The position numbers were made by a program, and so were the translations under genes. Below are positions 40,352 to 51,124 of a DNA stretch of 64,000 nt, piece by piece. The DNA is from Pseudomonas lurida (GTDB lineage: Bacteria; Pseudomonadota; Gammaproteobacteria; Pseudomonadales; Pseudomonadaceae). Below the pieces are notes generated by a model. That model was not told the DNA's origin. It saw only the letters and a program-made list of their open reading frames with translations, and did not search any database. Position 1 is the first letter of the stretch; each line of letters begins with the position of its first letter. The DNA lies in assembly GCF_002563895.1 (NCBI RefSeq), contig NZ_PDJB01000001.1, forward strand, positions 541,501 through 605,500, read 5' to 3'.

Positions 40352-41517
40352 GGCAACAGTTGCTCCCAGGCAGGTACGCCGATGGCGGGTTTTGGCAGGT
40401 CGGGCAGGGGCTCACTGGCGCTTGGGCGGATGCCATCACGCTCTAGATGGGTGATGACTCGGTCGGCGAAGTCCGGCGCCAGCGCCAGTTTGGTCGGCCA
40501 GCCCACCAGCAGGCGGCCCTCCTCGGCGATGAAGGCGTTATCGGGACGGGTGAGGCCCGATTGCAGCGGCTCGGCACGGTCGACGCGCAGGGTGGCCCAT
40601 TGGGTCTGGCTCATGTCGATCCACGGCAGCAATTGCGCCAGCTCTTTCTGGGCCGTGGCGATCTGTTCCTGGGGTGTACGCGCCACGCCATCGGCTTCGG
40701 CAATGTCGCCGCCCATGTACCACACCCAGTTGCCATCGGCCGCCGGGTGGGTGGTGACGGTAATGCGCGGCTTGGTGCCGCCGCCCAGGCAGTGCGCATA
40801 CAGCGGCTTCAGGCCGGGGCCCTTGGCGATGATCATGTGCAAGGGACGCTTCTGCATGGCCGGCTGGCTCAGGCCCAGCGCGGCGAGCAGTTCAGCCGTG
40901 CCTGCGCCGGCACTCAACACGATGCGCTGGGCGCGGATCTCGCGACCGTCGACCTTCAGGCCCACCAGTGTGTCGCCGTCGTGCAACGGTTCGATCCGTT
41001 GCCCGGCGAGCAAGCCGTCGCCGGCCAGTTGCGCCAGGCGAGCGATCAGGCTCGGTACATCGATGACCAATTCCGCCAGGCGATAGACCTTGCCCTTGAA
41101 TCGGCGGTCTTGCAGCGCTGGGGGCAGGTCGTCGCCCTTGACCTGATCCACGCGACCGCGCACAGCCTTGCTGGCGAAAAAGCTGGTGAGGTTGCCTGCG
41201 AGAGTGCCGGGGGACCACAGGTAATGCGCTTCGGACAGCAAGCGCACGCCAGACAGGTCCAGCTCGCCGTTACCCGCCAGCGCTTCACGCCAGCGGCGCG
41301 GCATATCGGCAATGGCTTCGGAGGCGCCGGTGAGGGCGCCGTGCAGGGCGTATTTCGCACCGCCGTGGATGATGCCCTGGGACTTCACGCTTTGCCCGCC
41401 ACCCAAGGTGGCGCTTTCCACCACCACGGTGGAAAACCCCTGGCGGCGCAGGCGCGCATTCAGCCAGAGGCCGGCAACTCCGGCGCCGACAATTAGAACG
41501 TCGGTGGAAATAGGCAT
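40348..41517 (-). CDS. FAD-dependent oxidoreductase (DAO/DadA-like)
   Basis: A 389-residue flavoprotein of the D-amino-acid-oxidase fold. The ADP-binding motif V-L-I-V-G-A-G-V-A-G-L is at 7-17, followed by an acidic residue at the end of the second strand (V-V-V-E-S). The C-terminal half has V-G-W-P-T-K near the FAD ribityl site. The substrate is unknown; coupling with an aldo/keto reductase suggests a shared redox pathway. The start ATG at 41517 is separated by about 140 bp from emrE, and that gap holds an imperfect inverted repeat (around 41578-41635). Confidence 0.87.
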   Translation of the reverse strand: MPISTDVLIVGAGVAGLWLNARLRRQGFSTVVVESATLGGGQSVKSQGIIHGGAKYALHGALTGASEAIADMPRRWREALAGNGELDLSGVRLLSEAHYLWSPGTLAGNLTSFFASKAVRGRVDQVKGDDLPPALQDRRFKGKVYRLAELVIDVPSLIARLAQLAGDGLLAGQRIEPLHDGDTLVGLKVDGREIRAQRIVLSAGAGTAELLAALGLSQPAMQKRPLHMIIAKGPGLKPLYAHCLGGGTKPRITVTTHPAADGNWVWYMGGDIAEADGVARTPQEQIATAQKELAQLLPWIDMSQTQWATLRVDRAEPLQSGLTRPDNAFIAEEGRLLVGWPTKLALAPDFADRVITHLERDGIRPSASEPLPDLPKPAIGVPAWEQLLP

Positions 41518-41659
41518 GCGCGCTGGACCTCATGGGTAGAAAAGGGGGCCTAGTATAGCGCGCAGCGACAAGGTGTTAGCTGCAAGTGCCACGTTGAAGG
41601 CGAGTCGTGTTGCTTTTTTCGCGTGGCTTGTAGCGTGAGGCTCGAGGCTGGCAATCGCC

Positions 41660-41995
41660 TCAATGTCCTACTGTTTTCGAGAAAAGCTGTATCACCACGA
41701 CCCCAAGCACAATCAGGCCCATCCCCAGCATCGCCGGAATATCCAGCTTCTGCCCGTAGATAAACAGCGCCGCGATGCTCACCATGACAATGCCCATCCC
41801 GGCCCACACCGCGTAGGCGACGCCCACCGGCACGGTGCGCACCACCAGGGTCAACATCCAGAACGCCACGCCGTAGCCGACGATCACCAGCAGCAGCGGG
41901 ATCGGTGTGCTCCAGCCCTTGATGGCTTTCATGGAAACGGTGGCGATCACTTCCGAGCAGATGGCAATGGCCAGGTAGCAGTAAGCGGCGTTCAT
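41660..41995 (-). CDS. emrE: Small multidrug resistance (SMR) efflux protein, EmrE type
   Basis: Proton-coupled exporter of quaternary ammonium compounds and other cationic drugs, an antiparallel inner-membrane homodimer. The 111 residues and four helices match EmrE (110). The essential membrane glutamate is E15 in I-C-S-E-V-I-A-T. The tryptophan and glycine residues of the third helix (W-A-G-M-G) are also present. The ATG at 41995 has GAGG upstream; the longer frame to 42019 would put eight polar residues before helix 1. It is divergent from a LysR regulator gene (102-bp gap). It matches PAO1 PA4990 by position. Confidence 0.92.
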   Translation of the reverse strand: MNAAYCYLAIAICSEVIATVSMKAIKGWSTPIPLLLVIVGYGVAFWMLTLVVRTVPVGVAYAVWAGMGIVMVSIAALFIYGQKLDIPAMLGMGLIVLGVVVIQLFSKTVGH

Positions 41996-42050
41996 GGGGC
42001 AATCCTCGGGGTAGGGCAATCAGTCAAGGCTGGCATTCTAGAGTTTACTC

Positions 42051-42094
42051 AGATGGGGTAAAGTCATTACCTATCCGAATTAGAGATGGGTTAA
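42051..42094. promoter_or_regulatory. Putative LysR-type operator between emrE and the regulator gene
   Basis: GATGGGGTAA (42052-42061) and TTACCTATC (42067-42075) form an imperfect inverted repeat, and AGATGGGTTAA (42084-42094) repeats the left arm just before the regulator start. This layout suits autoregulation by the adjacent LysR protein. Confidence 0.45.
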
Positions 42095-42097
42095 GCC

Positions 42098-42988
42098 ATG
42101 AGCGTGCAGTGGGATCTGGAGCAGATGCGCCTGTTTGTCAGCGTCGCCGAGCAGCGTTCGTTCTCTGCGGTGGCGCGCCAGCAGCGCAAGGCCCAATCGG
42201 CGGTCAGCAACGCGATTGCCATGCTGGAGGCGGACCTGGGCGTCAGCCTGTTCGAGCGGAGCAGCGGCCGCCAGCCGCGACTGACCGAGGCCGGCAGCGT
42301 GCTGCTGGAGGAGGCGCGCGAAGTGTTGCGCCAGTGTGAACGGCTCAATGGCCGGGCGCTGTCATTGACGCGCGGCGAGGAGGCTTGCCTGCGCCTGGCC
42401 CAGGATGAAGCCATGTTGTTCCAGCCGGTGCTCGACAGCCTGGAGGCACTGGCGGGGCAATACCCATTGTTGGAGGTGCAGTTATCCAGCGCGGCCCAGG
42501 GCGATGTGGCCCGCAAGTTGGTGGAGCGCAAGGCTGACCTGGGCTTGCTGTTCTATCACGATCAGATCCCCGAAGCCCTGGAGCGGCGCGTGGTCGGCAG
42601 CGTCGAGATGGTCACGGTGTGCGGTGTGAACCACCCGCTGGCCCGGGAAAAGTACGTGGATTGCCAACGGCTGGCGCAGTTCCGCCAGTTGCTGATGTCG
42701 ACCCAGACCAGCGTCTACCCCGGCAGCGAAGCGGCCAGCCCGTTGGTGTGGCGCGCCGACAGTTTCTACGTGTTGGCCGAATGGCTGATGAGCGGCTTGG
42801 GCTGGGCCTGGCTGCCCCGGCATATCGTGCAGTACCCGACCTATCAGCAACAGATGGTGGAGCTGGACAGCGAATGGACGCCGCCGGCCCTGGTGGTCGA
42901 GTTGGTCTGGCGGCGCGATGAGCACCTGGGGCCCGCCGCACGCTTCCTGGCCAAACGATTTGCCGAGTGCTTGCAGGCGATCGACTGA
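42098..42988 (+). CDS. LysR-family transcriptional regulator
   Basis: A 296-residue LTTR. The N-terminal winged helix-turn-helix (about 8-65) includes L-F-V-S-V-A-E-Q-R-S-F-S-A-V-A-R-Q, followed by a linker helix and a periplasmic-binding-protein-like effector domain (90-290). It is divergently transcribed from emrE across a repeat-containing gap, so regulation of emrE and of itself is the natural inference; the effector is unknown. Its stop is 23 bp before waaA. It corresponds by position to PAO1 PA4989. Confidence 0.9.
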   Translation: MSVQWDLEQMRLFVSVAEQRSFSAVARQQRKAQSAVSNAIAMLEADLGVSLFERSSGRQPRLTEAGSVLLEEAREVLRQCERLNGRALSLTRGEEACLRLAQDEAMLFQPVLDSLEALAGQYPLLEVQLSSAAQGDVARKLVERKADLGLLFYHDQIPEALERRVVGSVEMVTVCGVNHPLAREKYVDCQRLAQFRQLLMSTQTSVYPGSEAASPLVWRADSFYVLAEWLMSGLGWAWLPRHIVQYPTYQQQMVELDSEWTPPALVVELVWRRDEHLGPAARFLAKRFAECLQAID

Positions 42989-43011
42989 AAAAGCCGATAA
43001 ACTCCGCCGCC

Positions 43012-44289
43012 ATGAATAGAACTCTCTACAGCTGTCTGTTTTACCTGGCGCTGCCGTTGGTGGCTTTACGTCTGTGGCTGCGTGCACGCAAGTCGCCGGC
43101 CTATGCCAAGCGCGTCAGCGAGCGCTTCTCCTATGGCTTGCCGGTGATGCAGCCGGGCGGGATCTGGGTGCATGCCGTGTCGGTGGGCGAAAGCATTGCC
43201 GCCGCGCCGATGGTGCGCGGGTTGCTGACGCGTTATCCGACGTTGCCGATCACCGTCACCTGCATGACGCCGACCGGTTCCGAGCGTATCCAGGCGTTGT
43301 TTGCCAATGAGCCACGTATCCAGCACTGCTACCTGCCGTATGACTTGCCGTGCGCCGCCAAGCGTTTCCTCGATCGCGTGCAGCCGAAACTGGCGGTAAT
43401 CATGGAAACCGAACTGTGGCCCAACCATATTCATGCCTGCGCCCAGCGCGGGATCCCGGTGGCGCTGGCGAATGCGCGCTTGTCCGCGCGCTCGGCCAAG
43501 GGCTACGCGCGCTTTGCCAAGCTGACCGCGCCGATGCTGTCGCAAATGAGCCTGTTCGCCGTACAGACGCAGGCCGAAGCCCAACGATTCCTGAGCCTCG
43601 GTGCTCGACCGGAAACCGTCGAAGTCACCGGCTCGATCAAGTTCGACCTGACCATTGACCCAGGGTTAACGGCGCGTGCTGCTGCGTTGCGCGAGCAATG
43701 GGGTGCCAGCGAGCGTCCGGTGTGGATCGCCGCGAGCACCCATGAGGGTGAAGATGAGGTGGTGCTGGCGGCCCACCGTCGGTTACTCGAGAGCTACCCC
43801 AACGCGCTGTTGATCCTGGTGCCGCGTCACCAGGAACGCTTCGGCCCGATGTTCGACCTGTGTGAGCAGCAAGGCTTTGCCACGGTGCGTCGCTCCACTG
43901 GCGAGCCCGTCACTGCGAACACGTCGGTATTGCTCGGCGACACCATGGGTGAGTTGCTGTTTCTGTACGCGTTGGCCGACAGCGCCTTCGTGGGTGGCAG
44001 CCTGGTGGCGACCGGTGGGCATAATCCGCTGGAGCCGGCAGCGCTGGCCCTGCCCGTGATCATGGGGCCGCACGTGTTCAACTTCCTCGAGATCACCGCG
44101 ATGATGCGTGAAGCGGGTGCGTTGCGAGAGGTGGACGACGCTGAAGGGTTGGCCGAAGCCGTACGGCAATTGTTCGAGCTGCCGCAGGATGCGCGCACGA
44201 TGGCGCAGGCAGGTCTCAAGGTGATGCAGGCCAACCAGGGCGCGTTGAAGCGTTTGCTGGAGGGCTTGGGAAAACTCCTGAATCACTGA
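43012..44289 (+). CDS. waaA: 3-deoxy-D-manno-octulosonic acid transferase
   Basis: GT30 enzyme that adds Kdo residues to lipid IVA, the first step of LPS core assembly. The 425 residues fit WaaA/KdtA. The N-terminal hydrophobic anchor (about 3-20) precedes W-V-H-A-V-S-V-G-E (glycine-rich acceptor region) and the catalytic-glutamate segment M-E-T-E-L-W-P-N. The C-terminal half has G-G-H-N-P-L-E-P-A, the CMP-Kdo-binding motif. The chosen ATG at 43012 avoids overlap with the LysR gene; the frame is open to 42967. It ends just before a REP element and the convergent tolC-like gene. Confidence 0.95.
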   Translation: MNRTLYSCLFYLALPLVALRLWLRARKSPAYAKRVSERFSYGLPVMQPGGIWVHAVSVGESIAAAPMVRGLLTRYPTLPITVTCMTPTGSERIQALFANEPRIQHCYLPYDLPCAAKRFLDRVQPKLAVIMETELWPNHIHACAQRGIPVALANARLSARSAKGYARFAKLTAPMLSQMSLFAVQTQAEAQRFLSLGARPETVEVTGSIKFDLTIDPGLTARAAALREQWGASERPVWIAASTHEGEDEVVLAAHRRLLESYPNALLILVPRHQERFGPMFDLCEQQGFATVRRSTGEPVTANTSVLLGDTMGELLFLYALADSAFVGGSLVATGGHNPLEPAALALPVIMGPHVFNFLEITAMMREAGALREVDDAEGLAEAVRQLFELPQDARTMAQAGLKVMQANQGALKRLLEGLGKLLNH

Positions 44290-44306
44290 CATCACGCATC
44301 AAATGA

Positions 44307-44328
44307 GGGAGCGAGCAAGCCCGCTCCC
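44307..44328. repeat. Single REP hairpin
   Basis: GGGAGCG...CGCTCCC with an 8-nt loop, a short REP variant, between the convergent waaA and tolC-like genes. Confidence 0.7.
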
Positions 44329-44347
44329 CTATGGGTGTGCAGTGTGC

Positions 44348-45787
44348 TCAGTAACCTGGGCGGGCCTTGAGTTGTTCGGCGGCTGCTTTGGCCAGGTCCG
44401 GCGGCAAGAAGTCGCGGTCCGGGTTGTAGTCAGCCTTGAGATAGCGCGCCAGGTCCTGCAGATCGCCTGGGTTCAGGGTGCCTGCCGCTTGCTTCAAGCG
44501 CAGGTTGTCGAGGATATAGTCGTAGCGGCTGTTGTTGTAGTTGCGCACCGACGCATAGAGCTGGCGTTGTGAGTCCAGCACGTCGACGATATTGCGCGTC
44601 CCCACCTGGTAACCGATTTCCGTGGCTTCCACCGCGCTCTGGTTGGAGATGATCGACTGGCGGCGTGCCTGTACCTGTTCCACATCGGTGTTCACCGCGC
44701 GGTGCAGGTTGCGGGTGTTTTCCACCACCTGGCGCCGCAGGCCTTCGCGTTGTTGCTCGGTCTGGCCCAGGCGCGAGTAGGATTCACGCACTTGTGAGCT
44801 GGTGAGCCCGCCGCTGTAGATCGGGATGTTCAGGCGCAGGCCAATGGTGCGTTGTTCCACATCGCCGCGATAGGGCGTGCCGAAGGCATTCGGGTTGCTG
44901 AACCCGAGGGCGTCGTTATCGCCTTTCTCATATTGCGCCACCGCATCAAGCGTCGGGGCATGTCCGGCCTTGCGTTGCTTGAGGGTTTCTTCGGCGGCGG
45001 TGACGGCGTAGTTGCTGGCGAGCAGGTTCAGGTTCTGGCGGCCGGCGGTTTCAACCCAGGCCTTGGCGTCGTTCGGCAGCGGCGGCAACACCGGCAATGT
45101 GTGGACAATGCCCTGGATCGAGTTGTACTGGCGATTGGTCAGGGTGATCAACGCTTCGAAGGCGTCTTCCACCTGGCGCTGGGCCAGGATCCGGTTGGCG
45201 CGCGCGGTGTCGTAGCTGGCCTGGGACTGCAGTACGTCGGTCTTGTCCGACAGGCCCACGTCGAAGCGCTCGTTGGACTGGTCCAGCTGGCGCTTGAAGG
45301 CGTTTTCTTCGGCCTTGGTCGAGGCCAGGTTGTCCTGGGCGCGCAGCACGGCGAAGTAGCTTTCGGCGCTTTGCAGGATCAGGTTCTGCTCGGTGGCCGA
45401 CAGTTGCAGCGCAGCCTGCTCGTTGGTGGCCTCGGCCGCCTGCAACTGGAACCAGCGATCGGCGCGGAACAGCGGCTGGCTCAAGGTCGCGCGCCAGGAG
45501 TGGGCGTCGCGGTTGGCGGTGGCGGCCGGCGTGTCGATCTGGGTGCGCACGTTGTTGATATCGGCACCGCCCGACAGGTTGGGCAACAAGCCGGCGCGGG
45601 CCTGGGGCACCACTTCCTTTTGCGCGCCATACTGGGCGCGGGCAGCCGCCAGGTCGGCGTTGTTGTCCACCGCTTCCTGGTAGACGCTGACCAAGTCAGT
45701 CTTGGCGGACAAGGGCGCTTCAGCTGCCCAGACCATTCCGTTGGTCGCACAAGACACGGCAAGAGCCAGTGAAAGTTTGCGCAGCAT
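44348..45787 (-). CDS. TolC-family outer-membrane channel
   Basis: A 479-residue outer-membrane efflux/secretion channel with a signal peptide (M-L-R-K-L-S-L-A-L-A-V-S-C-A-T-N-G-M-V-W-A-A). It has two structural repeats typical of TolC: long helical stretches with N-x3-R-x7-Q-type residues and the Y-x4-A-x4-N-D-L pattern near the N-terminus (V-Y-Q-E-A-V-D-N-N-A-D-L). It probably pairs with type I secretion or RND pumps. In the E. coli-like order tolC-nudF-yqiB-cpdA-yqiA-parE this gene takes the tolC place, and it matches PAO1 PA4974 by position. It is divergent from thiC. Confidence 0.92.
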   Translation of the reverse strand: MLRKLSLALAVSCATNGMVWAAEAPLSAKTDLVSVYQEAVDNNADLAAARAQYGAQKEVVPQARAGLLPNLSGGADINNVRTQIDTPAATANRDAHSWRATLSQPLFRADRWFQLQAAEATNEQAALQLSATEQNLILQSAESYFAVLRAQDNLASTKAEENAFKRQLDQSNERFDVGLSDKTDVLQSQASYDTARANRILAQRQVEDAFEALITLTNRQYNSIQGIVHTLPVLPPLPNDAKAWVETAGRQNLNLLASNYAVTAAEETLKQRKAGHAPTLDAVAQYEKGDNDALGFSNPNAFGTPYRGDVEQRTIGLRLNIPIYSGGLTSSQVRESYSRLGQTEQQREGLRRQVVENTRNLHRAVNTDVEQVQARRQSIISNQSAVEATEIGYQVGTRNIVDVLDSQRQLYASVRNYNNSRYDYILDNLRLKQAAGTLNPGDLQDLARYLKADYNPDRDFLPPDLAKAAAEQLKARPGY

Positions 45788-45948
45788 GAGGCGATCCCTA
45801 GTTTGAATATTACGGTGATAATTTAGCGCCCAAGGCTAAGGCTGGCCATTCCTGGCGTCAAGCATTGTGGCGGCAACCGAGTGTAGTGGCGCTGACCCGG
45901 CGCAACAATCCCGCAATCACGCCATTCATCACGCTGAATGCACCGGTA

Positions 45949-45979
45949 TTGGCAATTTGCCCGCGGCATGGTCTAGACT
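45949..45979 (+). promoter_or_regulatory. Possible promoter of the thiC riboswitch transcript
   Basis: TTGGCA (45949-45954) and TAGACT (45974-45979) are separated by 19 bp, wider than ideal. The -10-like box ends 8 bp before the riboswitch P1 helix, which suits a transcript that starts at the aptamer. Confidence 0.4.
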
Positions 45980-45987
45980 GGCTCCGT

Positions 45988-48142
<2,155 letters not shown>

Positions 48143-48171
48143 TTCGAGGCGGCGGTGCCTGCACCGCCGTC

Positions 48172-48265
48172 ATCGCGGGCAAGCCCGGCTCCCACCGTTG
48201 ATCAAGTTGTCCGCCGCTTTTGTGTCCACAGCTTGTCCCCTGTGGGAGCCGGGCTTGCCCGCGAT
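48172..48265. repeat. REP doublet between thiC and cytX
   Basis: Arms 48172-48195 and 48242-48265 are 24-nt perfect reverse complements containing GCGGGCAAGCCCGGCTCCCA. Unlike most others here, this doublet lies between two genes on the same strand, so it may separate or stabilise the thiC message relative to cytX. A CGGCGGT...ACCGCCG hairpin (48150-48169) precedes it. Confidence 0.9.
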
Positions 48266-48308
48266 AGCGATCTCCCAAACAAAAAGATGTTCCTCAGAGA
48301 TAACACCC

Positions 48309-49598
48309 TTGAGCATTCAACCGAGTACTTACTCCCCCGATATCGCCGTGCCGAGCGACAAACGAGTCTTCGGCGCCCGCGACCTCTTTTCCCTGTGGTT
48401 TTCCCTCGGCATCGGGCTGATGGTCCTGCAAACCGGCGCACTGCTCGCGCCGGGCCTGGGTTTGTCCGGGTCTCTACTGGCGATCTTCCTCGGCACCCTG
48501 GTTGGCGTCTTGTTGTTGGCCGCCGTCGGCGTGATCGGTAGCGACACCGGCCTGTCCGCCATGGCCGCCCTCAAACTCAGCCTGGGCGCCAAGGGCGCGA
48601 GCCTGCCGGCGCTGCTCAACCTGCTGCAGCTGATCGGCTGGGGCTCTTTTGAAATCATCGTGATGCGCGACGCGGCCAGCCTGTTGGGCACGCGGGCATT
48701 CAACGACGGCAGCCTGCTGGCCAGCCCACTGTTGTGGACCCTGTTCTTTGGTGGCCTGGCCACTTTGCTCGCCGTTAGTGGCCCACTGACCTTCGTGCGC
48801 CAGATCCTGCGCAAATGGGGGGTCTGGCTGTTGCTCGCCGCGTGCCTGTGGCTGACCTGGAATCTGTTCGCCAAGGCTGACCTCGCGGCACTCTGGGCCC
48901 GGCCCGGTGACGGCTCGATGCCGTTTGCGGTGGGCTTCGATATCGCCATTGCCATGCCGCTGTCGTGGCTGCCGCTGATTGCCGATTATTCACGCTTTGG
49001 CAAACGCGCGAAAAACGTGTTCGGCGGCACCGCCCTGGGCTTTTTTATGGGCAACTTCTGGCTGATGAGCCTGGGCGTGGCCTACACCCTGGCGTTTGCG
49101 CCGAGCGCAGAGGTGAATGCGCTGTTGCTGGCCTTGGCCGGCGCGGGCCTGGGCATTCCGCTGTTGCTGATCCTGTTGGACGAGTCGGAAAACGCCTTCG
49201 CCGATATCCACTCGGCGGCGGTGTCCAGCGGGATACTGTTGCGCTTGAAGGTCGAGCACCTGGCCCTGGCCATCGGTGTGATCTGCACCCTGATCGCCTG
49301 TTTTGCACCGTTGGCCCAGTACCAGAACTTCCTGCTGCTGATCGGTTCGGTGTTTGCGCCGTTGTTCGGCGTGGTGCTGGTGGATCACTTCATTGTGCGT
49401 CGCCGAGGCGAGGGCGCGATCGCCAGCCTGCGTTGGCCGGCGTTATTGGCCTGGCTGGGTGGGATTGCGACTTACCACCTGCTGGCCAACCTGTACCCGG
49501 ACATCGGCGCGACCCTGCCGGCACTGGTGCTGGCAGGGCTGTTGCAGTTCATCCTGGGGCGGCGCTTCAGCGGCGCGTCGGCACCAGCTCAGGCTTGA
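48309..49598 (+). CDS. cytX: Hydroxymethylpyrimidine transporter CytX (NCS1 family)
   Basis: A 429-residue inner-membrane permease of the nucleobase:cation symporter-1 family with about 12 hydrophobic segments and a cytosine-permease-like N-terminus. NCS1 genes beside thiamin genes are annotated CytX and thought to import HMP or a related pyrimidine. The start is TTG at 48309 (product M-S-I-Q-P-S-T-Y-S), with a weak AGAGA upstream. Frames extending further upstream run through the REP doublet and into thiC and are not credible. Adjacent thiC fits the role. The last 32 bp overlap the convergent lipoprotein gene. Confidence 0.87.
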   Translation: MSIQPSTYSPDIAVPSDKRVFGARDLFSLWFSLGIGLMVLQTGALLAPGLGLSGSLLAIFLGTLVGVLLLAAVGVIGSDTGLSAMAALKLSLGAKGASLPALLNLLQLIGWGSFEIIVMRDAASLLGTRAFNDGSLLASPLLWTLFFGGLATLLAVSGPLTFVRQILRKWGVWLLLAACLWLTWNLFAKADLAALWARPGDGSMPFAVGFDIAIAMPLSWLPLIADYSRFGKRAKNVFGGTALGFFMGNFWLMSLGVAYTLAFAPSAEVNALLLALAGAGLGIPLLLILLDESENAFADIHSAAVSSGILLRLKVEHLALAIGVICTLIACFAPLAQYQNFLLLIGSVFAPLFGVVLVDHFIVRRRGEGAIASLRWPALLAWLGGIATYHLLANLYPDIGATLPALVLAGLLQFILGRRFSGASAPAQA

Positions 49599-50313
49599 GG
49601 ATGCCTTCCAGGCGTGAGTACGGGATCTGCAGCTCGACGTGGCCCAGGGCGTACGGCGCGATGGTGCTGGTGGGGTACTTGAGGATGGCGCCACCATAGG
49701 TCAGTGCCACGTTCGGGGTTTTCTGGAAGGGGTAGGTCTTCACGTACTCCGGCTCCAGGCTCAGGCGGGTGCTGATCAGCCAGCTGTTGTGGGCCACCTG
49801 GGCGGCTTTCCAGAACGCGTCTTCCTTGCCGGGCAACAACATGTCGGTGAGGGTCAGGGCTTTTTGCTGCTGGCGCGAATAGTTGATGAACGCACGCCCC
49901 GGCTCACCATGAGTAGCGCCCTGGTCCAGGTAACTCGACAATTCGATGATCACCAAGCCGTCATGCTGCTCGCGTACCTTGGCCTGCAAGTACATGCTGT
50001 TACGCGGGGCGGCGGTTTGCAGGAACTGCTCGCGGTAGGTTTCCAGGCTTGTCGGCAGCGGCGCGCTTGGGGAAGTGCGGGTCATTTCCAGAAGGCGCTG
50101 TTCGATCAGGGCGTCGAGCTTGGGTTCCTTGGCAAAGTGCACGGTGTCGATGTTCACCAGTGGGCAGTCGGCGCTGGCGCAGTCGGGCTTGCTTTGCTCA
50201 GTGGCGTCGCGAGTGGCTTCCAGCGGCGCGCGATAGCTCGGTTGAAACAGGCTTTGGCAGGCACCCAGGGTCAATGCGATGCAGGCCACAGAGGCGATTT
50301 TTAAGAGCGACAT
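49567..50313 (-). CDS. Predicted lipoprotein with RsiV-like C-terminal domain
   Basis: A 248-residue lipoprotein: M-S-L-L-K-I-A-S-V-A-C-I-A-L-T-L-G-A-C, lipidated Cys19. The mature region resembles DUF3298/RsiV-type periplasmic domains (segment L-T-L-T-D-M-L-L-P-G and Y-A-L-G-H-V-E-L-Q-I-P-Y), whose function is unclear in this setting. It corresponds by position to PAO1 PA4972. The 3' end overlaps cytX by 32 bp in convergent orientation, leaving no room for a conventional terminator between the two. It is divergent from nudF (193-bp gap). Confidence 0.8.
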   Translation of the reverse strand: MSLLKIASVACIALTLGACQSLFQPSYRAPLEATRDATEQSKPDCASADCPLVNIDTVHFAKEPKLDALIEQRLLEMTRTSPSAPLPTSLETYREQFLQTAAPRNSMYLQAKVREQHDGLVIIELSSYLDQGATHGEPGRAFINYSRQQQKALTLTDMLLPGKEDAFWKAAQVAHNSWLISTRLSLEPEYVKTYPFQKTPNVALTYGGAILKYPTSTIAPYALGHVELQIPYSRLEGILKPELVPTRR

Positions 50314-50506
50314 GGATGTCCTTCGTCTAGCGATAAGAGCGAAATTTGTGCAGCTTCGACTACCGGCAAGGCAGTCAGTTCGCCGCTAAGCTGATTAGAG
50401 AGAGTTTGACGCCCGCCGTCTATCCCGGCAACTGGAAAGGGGCTGCATCTAGAGGCTTGAGCGCGTTAGGATGGCGCCCATTGCGCAGGCTTAACGAGGA
50501 TGGGAC

Positions 50507-51124
50507 ATGACGGACTTAGCTAAATCGACGCCGAGCAAGATCGAGATTGTTCAGCGCGATAATGCCTACCAGGGTTTCTACAAGCTTGACCGCGTGCAAC
50601 TGCGCCATGAGAAATTCGAGGGGGGCATGAGCCGGGTGATCAATCGTGAAGTCTTCGTTCGTCACGATGCCGTGTGCGTGCTGCCCTATGACCCGCAGCG
50701 TGATGAAGTGGTGTTGATCGAACAGTTTCGCGTGGGTGCCATGGGCCGTACCGACAACCCATGGCTGGTGGAAATGGTCGCCGGCCTGATCGACAAGGAT
50801 GAGGAACCGGAGGAGGTTGCACACCGCGAAGCCGAGGAGGAAGCTGGGCTGACATTCTCCGCGCTGTGGCCGATCACCCAGTATTTTCCGTCACCCGGTG
50901 GCAGTACCGAATTCGTACACTTGTACCTGGGCCGTTGCGACAGCTCGGGCGCGGGTGGCGTCCATGGATTGGAAGAAGAAGCTGAAGATATCCGCGTCAC
51001 CGCATGGGCGTTCGAAGACGCCCTGCAAGCGGTGCGTGACGGCAAAATTTCCAATGCAGCCAGCATCATCGCCCTGCAATGGCTTGCGCTTAATCGCGCG
51101 GAAGTGAGGGGGTTATGGCAGTAA
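50507..51124 (+). CDS. nudF: ADP-ribose pyrophosphatase (Nudix)
   Basis: Hydrolyses ADP-ribose to AMP and ribose 5-phosphate. The 205 residues match NudF. The Nudix box is perfect at residues 93-115 (G-x5-E-x7-R-E-x2-E-E-x-G-L). The N-terminal E-I-V-Q-R-D-N-A-Y-Q-G-F-Y-K and W-L-V-E-M-V-A-G upstream of the box are family features. It overlaps the DUF1249 gene by 10 bp. The order nudF-yqiB-cpdA-yqiA-parE is shared with E. coli. Confidence 0.95.
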   Translation: MTDLAKSTPSKIEIVQRDNAYQGFYKLDRVQLRHEKFEGGMSRVINREVFVRHDAVCVLPYDPQRDEVVLIEQFRVGAMGRTDNPWLVEMVAGLIDKDEEPEEVAHREAEEEAGLTFSALWPITQYFPSPGGSTEFVHLYLGRCDSSGAGGVHGLEEEAEDIRVTAWAFEDALQAVRDGKISNAASIIALQWLALNRAEVRGLWQ

